This document shows positions 55,271 through 64,000 of a DNA stretch of 64,000 nt, in pieces. Position numbers and translations under genes: made by a program. Location: the NCBI GenBank assembly GCA_963920635.1, contig OY987299.1, positions 129,515,373-129,579,372 on the forward strand, given 5' to 3'. The notes beneath the pieces were generated by a model. It worked only from the letters and a program-made list of their open reading frames with translations, had not been told where the DNA came from and searched no databases. The stretch's first letter is position 1. Every line of letters starts with the position of its first letter. The DNA is from Pseudeuparius sepicola (lineage: Eukaryota; Arthropoda; Insecta; Coleoptera; Anthribidae).

Positions 55271-56021
55271 GAATAAATTATCATCAGACATTAGTCATCT
55301 TGGCTCCATTAGTAATAATTGGGGAGTTTTTGCATGAAAATATAATTGCATTTTTTAAAGATAGTTCATTATTAAACATTTCAAAAAATTTGACATAAAT
55401 TAAGATTTCTTTTTATGGATATATTCTTACACACTGTTCGTCGGATGACATCTTTTTTAGCACTGAAAGATCAGTACATACTTAGAACAATAATAGTATT
55501 AGTTGCGCAACCTAAGTACATATATTATGTACGTATTTAACTAAAATATTTTTAACGGTTCCGCTATTATAGAGAACCCGTGCGGAATACAATAAACTAG
55601 AAGCAGAAACGATTTTATCTTACCACCCCATTGTTAACGCATTAGCTCAAAAAATGGGCGTCGACCGCAGCGAACGTATCAAGATCAAGTATTTATTAAT
55701 TTCATAGTTAAGGCCGTTGGCCATTGCCGATTATATAAACTCGCGCAAAAAAGAAATTAATCGGGCCGGTGCGAGCATGATTTTGCAAAATTCGAAGCAA
55801 ATATTTATAAAAGTTAATGCAATTATCAAGGTGTAGTTGCTAATTTCTAAAAATTCGCGGTGAACCGTTACCTAAGCAAGCTGCAATGAAGTTTTATGTT
55901 AAACATTGATTTGTACCTATACCTAAAAAATAATTTAACTATTGTTATTTATCCATTAGAGAAAAATTATTTCTCATTTTTTGTTTCACAAATAATTCCA
56001 GCCACTTTGCAATTTTTTCGT
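55271..56021. other. No gene; 55580-55860 single-copy-looking
   Basis: The GC-balanced core at 55600-55830 (for example TTAATCGGGCCGGTGCG) carries no element signature. Flanks are AT-rich. Confidence 0.35.
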
Positions 56022-56567
56022 GTATGGTATAAATGAACTCACATGGAACAGCATAAAAACTCTTGAGCGGCGCTTGCTTTGTAAAACAATACCTAGTCAT
56101 AGGCGGCGCGCGGCCCTTATAATAATATTATACAAATTTTATTTAAATGCTATAAAAAAGAATAAAATAAACATTGAAATAATTCAAACCGAAGCAAACC
56201 AATAATTTTGTTACACACAAAACAACACTTCGCAAAAATCTATACACAAAACCAAAATCCGTAAAATAAAGCGCAATCCTTATTTCCGTGCACGGCACTG
56301 GTTATACTGGCCTAACTGGCCCACGTCGACACCTGCTCGATGAATCTGCGAAGCGCCGTCCAATCAAATCGCTACGCTCGCTTTCTTATTGGCTGCCTCC
56401 TTGACTAGGTCGACGTCGACCGCATAAAAACCTTTGAATTTTATACGGGTGATTTCTGCTGATAAGTCTGGTATTTTTACCAGTAGCAGAGCGTGGTAAA
56501 TGATATGAAATAGATCGCGCCCCGTATATCACTGTGTTCCAAGTGAGTTCGTTTATACTTTACCAAC
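56022..56567. mobile_element. MITE, GTATAAATGAACTCAC ends
   Basis: GTATAAATGAACTCACATGG (56025) is mirrored by CCAAGTGAGTTCGTTTATAC (56538-56560) with two mismatches. The core is GC-rich with GTCGACGTCGACC. No ORF. Confidence 0.65.
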
Positions 56568-58394
56568 ATAACTGTATGTGCAACGTTACTTTTATGCATA
56601 GATACTGTTTAAAAAATCAATAACGATTTTATTTTTTTGGATCATAGCTGACCGTCACTCAGTTTTTATCTTAGAGGTTATCTGACAAATTGTAAAGGAA
56701 AGGGATCGGATATCGACACGCAACGTGATATCCTGTCAATTATTTAAGAATTTGGCTATATCAAATAATGTTTTAATCTGTGAAGGATATTTTTTTGTGC
56801 TGTAGAGATATTGATGGCGGATGGCGTAATGTGCGCACTTTCTTTTTATATAGGACACGGTCTAGCTGATGTCCATAAATTCATCTGCATGGAAATTCAA
56901 ACTTTGAACCTGTATTGAAAAAGTTGAATTTTGTAAAATCGAAATCAACGAATGCCCAGCAAACAACCCTAGTCAAGTTTACCAATGTTTGGGTGCGAAT
57001 TACCTATGAATGTAAAATGTTACCAATTTTTCTTTACAAAATTGTTTATAGTGTCAAAAAACCTATAAGAAGAAATTTCTGTTATCTAAAACTACTAATT
57101 TGTAACCTAATGATAAGCTTCATAAACGCTCAACTTTTAAGAAAGTTATTTGGTCCTAGTTTATTTAGTTTATTATTACCTAAAATCAGGCTTCGAAGAC
57201 AAGGAAAATTCTATCATAATTTTTTGATCAATATTTACTTTTTTTTAGCTTTTTAGATGCCCTTATAGTCAAAAGATAGTTCATGAAATTCTGGAGGTTA
57301 AAAAGAAGTAAATTTTGTCTCAATAATAGTTCCTGTAGGTTAGGCCGAAAATAGGTTAGATAGTACTTAACATAATCTCTATATTATTATTTTTTCTCGT
57401 TTTTATGTTTATACGTATAGTATCCTAATAAATACTATAAAATTCAAAAAGGACAAAATTTCTTATAAAAATAAACATGAAGTAAAATTTTCCGATTATC
57501 CCATAATATTTTAAAGTAGAGAAATCATTTACAGTGTATATAATATACACAGAATAACCTGAAAAGTAAAAATTGAGGTGTAGCTTGTTTTGTTAGATAA
57601 GTAGGTATATAATCTGTTATTTTTTATATTCGGATTTAGCATTATTTTCTATAAAGTATTTTAGGAAAATACCTACCTAAGCCTAAATAACATGAAGCTT
57701 TTCGTAATTCCTCATATTTTCATATCGGGCTATAAAAAAGTCTTTGAAAATGACATCAATGAGATTGATAGGTAAGTCTGTGAGTGTTCCAGCCGTTGGA
57801 CATATTGACATCGCAGAGGTAGTGGAGGTGCAAACAGTGAATAATTGGTATTGGAAACAACAGTAGATAATTATAATAATTTGGAAGGTTACGAAGTACG
57901 AGCAACTTTTCTCTTTTAGAGGTCCTCTCACATTACACATAATATTATTAGATGCTATTTATAAATAATGTAAATTTCTTAATCTCATGTTTACCTGGCA
58001 ATGTGGTCAACTAGATATGTTGTAAAATACGCATGTGCACTATCTTTTTACATGGTCAAAATTCGTTGTTATTTTTTCCATGATTTGAGAAATTATTACT
58101 TCATAGTCTAAAAATACGTAAAATGGAACTTCTTAGTTAAGAATTTACTATGTGTCCTCATTTGATTTTGTTTCACCGGTTAATCTAATAATTTCTAACT
58201 TTTCTTCCACACTGTAACCTTCCAAACCTGCAACTAAATCTACGTAAACTTTTTGATGTTGTTTTCTATATGGATACCTTGATTTTTTCAACTATTTTGT
58301 CGTACTTCCCGCTGTAATTTATGTTAGAAACTGTCTTTAATCGATCAAATATTCTGGGCGTTTTAATTGTTTTGTCCATGTTTCAAGACATACC
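56568..58394. other. No gene recognised
   Basis: 1.8 kb of AT-rich sequence. A 113-codon frame at 56915-57256 (plus, Lys/Leu-rich, hydrophobic end) has no domain and a composition expected from AT-rich DNA. 57683-57940 minus likewise. Confidence 0.35.
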
Positions 58395-58426
58395 TACTTA
58401 ACATCTGATGCCATAAACTGCTCGGC

Positions 58427-58726
58427 TTGGTCGCCAATTTCTGTTGTAACGAAACCTTCATGAAAAAAAAAACCGTTTTTTTTTTCAGTGAAACTTGGTG
58501 TACAGAAATGTGCAGGAAACATGGACGCACACTGTATGTTGCTTTCTTGCACCAAACTAAAAATAAAAACATCATTGTCAATGCGGGCTCTAGGTACTCA
58601 ATTACGTCCAATGCCGACAATAAACAATCTTTTTATTTGACACGTTACAGCCGATTTTGTTGCATTGTTCAACAGAAACTAATTAAGTCCGCCGTTGACA
58701 CAATCCAGATAGGAGTAAATCAATAG
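58427..58726 (+). CDS. Unrecognised 99-codon ORF, possible worn transposase piece
   Basis: The phrases VFFFSETWCTEM and NKNIIVNAGSRY loosely recall the TDETYIH and IIVHAGGE segments of DDE_3 transposases (compare 4356-4104 minus) in the right order and spacing. The match is weak, and the frame is broken by poly-A and poly-T runs around 58460. It could equally be chance. Confidence 0.2.
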   Translation: MVANFCCNETFMKKKTVFFFSETWCTEMCRKHGRTLYVAFLHQTKNKNIIVNAGSRYSITSNADNKQSFYLTRYSRFCCIVQQKLIKSAVDTIQIGVNQ

Positions 58727-58739
58727 CAAATGGGCTCAT

Positions 58740-59145
58740 TCGAAATCAAATATGAAGTATACCAAGTGTACTAAGTGGAATTTTATTACTATATACAATT
58801 GCACACCCGTCTCTCCTGTCGTTTTGCAATGCGACGGGCCGTATTGGAATAGTCTGTGTGGAACTTAAAGACTGTTCTACTATTTAATTGAACCAAAGCA
58901 TTTTAAAAATCGAAATGATCGAAAATTTCACACCAGGCCAGGTGAAAATTTGTAGGATCTTACAGAGGAAATAATGTTACTGTCCCTATAAGGCAACGTT
59001 TAAAAATCACTTCACTTCAAGCTCTATAACAACCATCTATAGTTTTCCAAAACAGTGTTAAATAGTTTTTATGTCCAATCGACTGGTATAACTTAGAAAC
59101 AAGTCAAGAGGCATACCCCAATAACATTATTTTCGATTAACTTTA
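58740..59145. other. No gene seen
   Basis: AT-rich spacer. Confidence 0.35.
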
Positions 59146-60016
59146 GCTGGACCGACACTATATTAAAGACCTGTGCATAGCGATGTTTCAAGTGATCGCC
59201 ACTGGCGCCACACGACGAAACAAATTTACACGGTGGTTTAATGTTAAAACGCCATTTTCGCAGAATCTTTTATAAAATAAAAACATGCAAATGTGTCTGT
59301 TACAACGAATGTAATATCCAAAATAAAATAAAATATTTGTTTGTTGTGTCCCTCTAATTTGACAAGTTCACATGGCATATTTTCATACAATTTCTTAAGA
59401 AAAGCGAGTCCAAAAAGCAAGCAAGAGTATTTGGTACCTTTTGGTTTGAAATGAAGTCCATGGCTAGTTGTAGTGTAAGTAAGCATAAAACGCATTAGAT
59501 TTTTCAGTTTCTTCTTTATATGGAGGACTATTGGTTCGCTTTGGAGCTATAAACAAAATTTTCTATTTTCATTCTTGCATTCGTTACAAAATACTCTTCC
59601 AAAATAATATCTAGAATTTTCGCTTCTTCAGCTGGTTGATCAGATCACCCCATAATTCCAAAATAGTGTTTATTCTTCTGGAATTCACCTAATGGTCTGT
59701 GCAGTGTGCATACAATTTTCTTCATGTGCATGGAAATTTCATGTTATCACAAACAAATCTACCTATATAAAAGCTGTGTTAATAGGATAAAACTGCTAAA
59801 TACTGGAGGCAGAGACAATTCGTTACCGTAAAAAGAAGGCAAATTAGTAATAAAGCTGGATATTTAAAATTTTGGACATTTTAAACGTTAGTAACTGGCA
59901 CACCAATAACCACAGAATACCCGCCATTTTTTTCGTCGAGTAGCGCCACACCAGTCTGTAAACAACAATGAAATATGACGTCATGTCTTTAATATAGTAA
60001 TAGGTCCAGCCTTTAA
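59146..60016. mobile_element. Element with GCTGGACC...TATATTAAAGAC inverted ends
   Basis: AGCTGGACCGACACTATATT then AAAGACCTG is mirrored by GTCTTTAATATAGTAATAGG then TCCAGCC. Further inside, GCCACTGGCGCCACACGACG corresponds to the reverse of GAGTAGCGCCACACCAGTC. No coding capacity identified within 870 bp. Confidence 0.6.
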
Positions 60017-60529
60017 GTAACCGTTTTTATAATAGCTTTTTAATAGTAATAAAAGCAACTAGATAAAAGTTTCTAAGGTTTTATAAGTGTCATATAAATA
60101 TTTATAACGGTCAGGGGTACTAAAACTTCCCCATTCTATAATGAAGACTTTAAGTTTGCAAAATGAGATACCAGTGTTTAGGTAGAGAAAATCCCTACTG
60201 GTGATGGTTTCGAATGCAATTATCTCTAGAAACTGCCTTGATTTACGCACCGCCGAGGAAAAACGGACAACTCTGCCGGCACCGGCCGCGAACGCGCGAA
60301 CGCCTCTCTCGGATATTTTATTTCTGGAATTTGTGAATGTATACCTATATAATGGCCGAGCGTGCCCCGCCGTTTTCCATCCACCTGTAAATGGTCAAGA
60401 TTTTTTTCCTTCGGTTTCAGTCGACTTTGTATGGAAATGGGATTGTTTACCTACTTTCGTAGCGCTACTATACAGTGTGTGTATTGACGAAGGATCACTT
60501 GAAAATATCTTGAGTTATTTGCATTTTTC
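60017..60529. other. No gene; GC-rich island
   Basis: 60245-60320 is GC-rich (CGGCACCGGCCGCGAACGCG). The 130-codon ORF at 60201-60593 has no recognisable domain and runs into the next repeat. Confidence 0.3.
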
Positions 60530-61312
60530 GGAGAAAAAAATCGGTGTAAATCCTCTTCGTGTAAGTGGTGAAAGAAATTTGGTGAAAATTTGACACGAAA
60601 ATTGGTGGATTTTAAATATCTTAACCAAACCTCATTTGGTAAAATTAACACTACAACAAATTCGTTAATTTTAACACTTAGGAATGTATTTTTTTATATT
60701 TCTAACACGGCTTCGTGTTTGTTCACACCACGGGGTGTTCCTTAACACCATTCGGTGTCCCTTAGCACTAAGCTGTCTCAAATCGAACGTATTAACGCAA
60801 GTTCGTGTTAGGTAGATGAGAGGGGGAAGGCATTTCGCCAGTTATGGGTGTAAAATCTTAGGCAATCGAAGCCATGGCATCAGCTGTTTGTCGAACGTGT
60901 TGCGCGACGGAGCTTATCAGTTTGTGTGACGTGTGACCCGACCACGAGGCGCGTATAGTAGTTATAAAAATGATTCTACCGACCACTAGTGCAAAAATGG
61001 TGTTAAGTAAAATTTCATAGTGGATTATAAAACGACAGGCGAATATGCAGATGAGACGACGAAAGGTACTGTGTGATAGCCGAGGTGATAGCCCCTAACC
61101 TATATACTCATCGACTGTGTTGCGTGTTATACACAACACGGTGTTAATCTTACACAACGCCGTGTTAAATATTCACACCAGCATGTAGTTCTTATTGACA
61201 CCAGAACATTTGGTGAAATTTACCAAAAAGGAAGGTCTAAAATTTACCAGATATGATGTGGACTTATACACTTATACACTTGTGTCAAATTTGACACCGG
61301 ATTTTTTACTGT
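60530..61312. mobile_element. GGTGT/ACACC-rich element
   Basis: The left side AAAAAAATCGGTGTAAAT corresponds to the reverse of TTTGACACCGGATTTTTTACTGTG at the right. Between them, AACACGG, CGGTGTT and ACACCA motifs recur at least twelve times near both ends, like subterminal transposase-binding repeats. The GC-richer core at 60860-60960 has no ORF. Confidence 0.5.
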
Positions 61313-61434
61313 GTATTTGAAAAAAAAAATCCTTTGTGTAAAAGCACATGGTGTACTTTCTGAGATATTTTTGAAAAACCAAAAAAATTGCTGAAATTTC
61401 TGGGGCATTCACTTCAAGAGATTCCATACCGAAA

Positions 61435-62345
61435 TTATCTAAAGTTATAGGGATAAAGGTATACAGTTCGAAAAACACATATAACTTTTACAGATCCTTG
61501 GTGCAGTCCATTATATGCTGAATTGCAATAATTTCTTGTAAAAACATTTCATTCCCGTATTCCCATCGCCCACAGGCCGAGGAGCGGAGTATCACAATAG
61601 ATTTCATACTCACAACTTCTTCGAGGTTATCTTTTTGGTCTCGCAGGTCCATCCTCTTAGTGTGTCTTTTCAAATGAAAGTGTATTCTGCTGATAAAATT
61701 AACCGATTGCATTGAAATCGGCAAAATGTGCCCCAAAGCACCTGTTAACTCCGTAATTCTAAAAATAAAAATTTCATCTACCGCTTTAAAATTTTAATAA
61801 TAATTGTACCATAAAGTACCAAAAAATTTTCGTTTTCAAAATGGAACGGATTGAACTCGGTAAAATTTTGACGCTCTGTTTCAAGAAAACGAATGTTGTT
61901 TTACCCAATGCCCATTTGGCATTTTTTTCTTAGTTTTGAACGTAAAATTCAACAGTAACATTTCATTGCGGTAGATGAACATTTTATTTTTAGAATTATT
62001 GAGTTAGCGGGTATTTTGGGACACATTTTGCCTATTTCAACGCAAATGGTTGATTTTATCGTTAAGGAACAACACTTTTATTATAAATTGAAAAGATGCA
62101 CTAAAATGATGAACCTGCAAGACCAAAAAGATAACCGCAAAAAAGTTTAAGTACCTATATAAAACCTATTGTGGTACCCCGCCTCTAGGCGATGGCAATA
62201 AATTGTTTTTCACGAAATTGTTGCACTTCAGCGACTAAAGGACTGCATCAAATTTCATTTCAATCGCATAATGTCTGTGGAAGTTTCTGCGAAAAATATA
62301 TTTTTCAAATTGTACTTTTATCATCCTGTAACTTTCTAACCATGC
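61435..62345. mobile_element. Palindromic element, diverged arms
   Basis: ATTGAAATCGGCAAAATGTG is mirrored by the reverse of CACATTTTGCCTATTTCAAC, and ATCTTTTTGGTCTCGCAGG by CCTGCAAGACCAAAAAGAT. Arms extend about 400 bp with many mismatches, so it is older than the others. No clear termini. Confidence 0.7.
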
Positions 62346-63059
62346 ATTTTCGGATCCATGTTTATGGATATTTTTGTTCAAAATGACATTTTCTACCTGT
62401 GGTATTACGATGGCACAATAATTTAGAAAAACCCAGTATTTTTTGAAGAAAAAAATTAGAAGGCTTGGCAAAATGGTTTCAAAGCTCACAACACACTACA
62501 CTGCAAATCTTTGAAACATTTCGAGAAATCTGCATCTTGCACTTTGCACATTTTTATCATTTTCTAGTATGCCATAAAAACAATAAGAAGCAGCTTCTGT
62601 CAGTTAATTAAATCGATAACTAGTTTATTTAACCGAACATTCAGAGCATTTTGCCTTCTATATTTTCATTCTTTTTCCCTCGATAATTAAACAACCTCAT
62701 CGGCCAAAAAAATGCACTTGCACACCTTGCAATGTAAATAACTATTAAAGCGAAGAACACAAAACACAAATCTAAGTAGGAAAAAGATTTTCATACAAAT
62801 CTGACCACATTGTAAACTTTAAATTAGGATGAAACAAGGAACGAGATCGGCGGTCCCAAAACTTTTTTTCATTGAAATTTTTTTTATTTTAGAGTTAAAA
62901 ATCGCCCTGTATTTATTGTTTATTGCTGCAATCCGATAGAAAAATTTCGATGGGTGGAAACAAAAAATATGAGGAAACAATTCAACACCTTAACACTATT
63001 CAAACTAAACGCAAGTGAAACATAAACAAAAGAGTTGTTGCATGGCTAGAGCGTGATAC
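62346..63059. other. No gene seen
   Basis: AT-rich. Short ORFs at 62192-62489 lie on both strands of the same arm. Confidence 0.35.
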
Positions 63060-63251
63060 GCACGTGATTGGCCTGCTATTGGCTACCCGGCAATAAAAAC
63101 TGGCCCGGCTGGCGAGTGCAGCGAGTCGTTTTTTTTTACAGAGGTGTATTGAGTTGCAAGTGGACTTTTATTTTTTCCGATATAATTCTTTCGCTGTTTA
63201 TTAATTGTTGGAGCTACGATTTGTATTAATAGTAGAAATTTGCAGGTAAGT
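63060..63251 (+). promoter_or_regulatory. Candidate host promoter and 5' exon with splice donor
   Basis: Two ATTGG (reverse CCAAT) motifs at 63067 and 63078 precede AATAAAAA at 63092, then a GC-richer start region (GGCCCGGCTGGCGAG). A non-coding stretch ends at TTTGCAG/GTAAGTG, a perfect consensus 5' splice site (GT at 63246). The arrangement fits a first untranslated exon on the plus strand. No ATG-led frame is seen in it. Confidence 0.35.
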
Positions 63252-64000
63252 GAATGACTAGGTTTGCCATAACAGTTTGTTTTTAAAGTTCTTAATACTG
63301 GGGCATATTATTTTAATATTTTATATTATAAAATTGATAGAGATCGTCCATAATGCGGCCTTGCCTCGTATTAGCCATCAGAATTGTTCACGTGCTTCCA
63401 TCGTGTAAATGTTTACGTGCTACTTGCATTTAGTTTGAATAGAGTTTAGTAGAGTAAACTCCTTACGCAACATTGTCTTGTATCCATATTTACCTTTGTG
63501 GATTTTAGTTCTGCCTGCTCGTACTTCATATACCAAAGAAACCCGTCCAATTCCCACATCGGCTAGATTAGGTTTCGGTCTTAATCTCGGCCAGACACGA
63601 AATCCGCGCATATAACGAAAGTGTCAATTTAGAAAATGTAATTACGCCGTTGCCATATCTCAGTGTGTCTGTACGACATTAGGAAACGCGGGCACATGCG
63701 CCGCTATGTGATTACGGGGGAGTTCACCGATTATATCTGGCGTTGTGATTACATGCCTGGGTAATCTGCAGTTCTTAGGAGTCGATACGTAATTCGGTCT
63801 GCGAACAGTGTGTCCATTAGCTATTGGGAAATTCGACCGGCGGGCATGCGGCTGTTATGGCAGTGACAGAATGTTCATTTGGCATGACGCGAGATTGGTT
63901 TCGTTAATATATGTGGCAGAATTAACGCAGGTATTAATGGGTGTTTTTTTGTTGGAATTGCGTTTTAATTTCGTCTAAAGTAATCTTATTTAATTGGGTT
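63252..64000. other. No gene; probable intron or flank, single-copy-looking
   Basis: GC-balanced without element termini. If the donor at 63246 is real, this is the start of the first intron. The ORF at 63420-63611 minus has no recognisable domain. Confidence 0.35.

Noticed and set aside
56915..57256. 113-codon ORF
   Set aside because: Lys/Leu/Phe-rich product typical of AT-rich random sequence; nothing recognisable.
58427..58726. Firm assignment as a DDE_3 transposase
   Set aside because: Only two loosely similar phrases; listed as an unrecognised ORF with low confidence instead.

Overview
This is an AT-rich, intron-bearing, repeat-saturated eukaryotic sequence, best read as an arthropod (probably insect) nuclear intergenic or deep-intronic region. 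Reasons: no long single-copy host ORF, spliced transposase genes with GT/AG introns, and a transposon fauna typical of insects (hAT, THAP/P-like, MULE, Tc1/mariner/IS630, Crypton-type tyrosine recombinase, Penelope-like retroelement). I could not name the species. No host protein-coding gene was recognised; nearly every stretch that encodes something is a broken transposase or reverse transcriptase.

Layout. 0.2-1.5 kb: a 160-bp MITE and a composite repeat that recurs inverted at 53.5-55.2 kb. 1.68-2.81 kb: a hAT deletion derivative with a perfect 8-bp target duplication and a heat-shock-like promoter; further copies lie at 31.04-32.15 kb (minus) and 47.78-48.40 kb (deleted). 3.4-5.8 kb: a decayed five-exon IS630/DDE_3 transposase (minus). 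6.86-7.57 kb: a short P-like element with the first exon of a THAP protein; part of it is duplicated at 12.2-13.26 kb and split by an insertion. 15.1-16.3 kb: a Crypton-type tyrosine recombinase pseudogene. 16.6-17.8 kb: a Penelope-like RT plus GIY-YIG pseudogene (minus). 22.1-23.56 kb: a MULE with a 9-bp target duplication and the transposase C-terminus. 38.98-39.72 kb: a 7-bp satellite. 40.9-41.8 kb: a broken Tc1 transposase. 50.3-51.1 kb: a mariner-like transposase remnant.

The dominant architecture, and the most unusual feature, is a population of giant palindromic elements whose ends read TATACAGGGTG or close variants (8.4-9.5, 10.2-11.05, 19.0-19.3, 25.6-26.5, 27.7-28.8, 28.9-30.5, 33.6-33.95, 37.5-38.4, 41.97-44.4, 45.5-46.7, 48.7-49.8, 52.1-52.8, 54.3-55.0 kb) plus many half-elements. 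Some are nested one inside another at the palindrome centre. Several carry transposase fragments of the Tc1/mariner type (GAPPHN ... SPDL ... FFLWG ... YYDRPENV), which ties the family to that superfamily. Two carry the same four-copy 122-bp minisatellite followed by a 49-codon ORF. Two contain near-perfect RFX X-box sites.

The last kilobase (63.06-63.25 kb) looks different: CCAAT-type motifs, an A/T box and a consensus splice donor suggest the start of a host transcript running off to the right. Remaining gaps hold no gene I can support and are listed as such.
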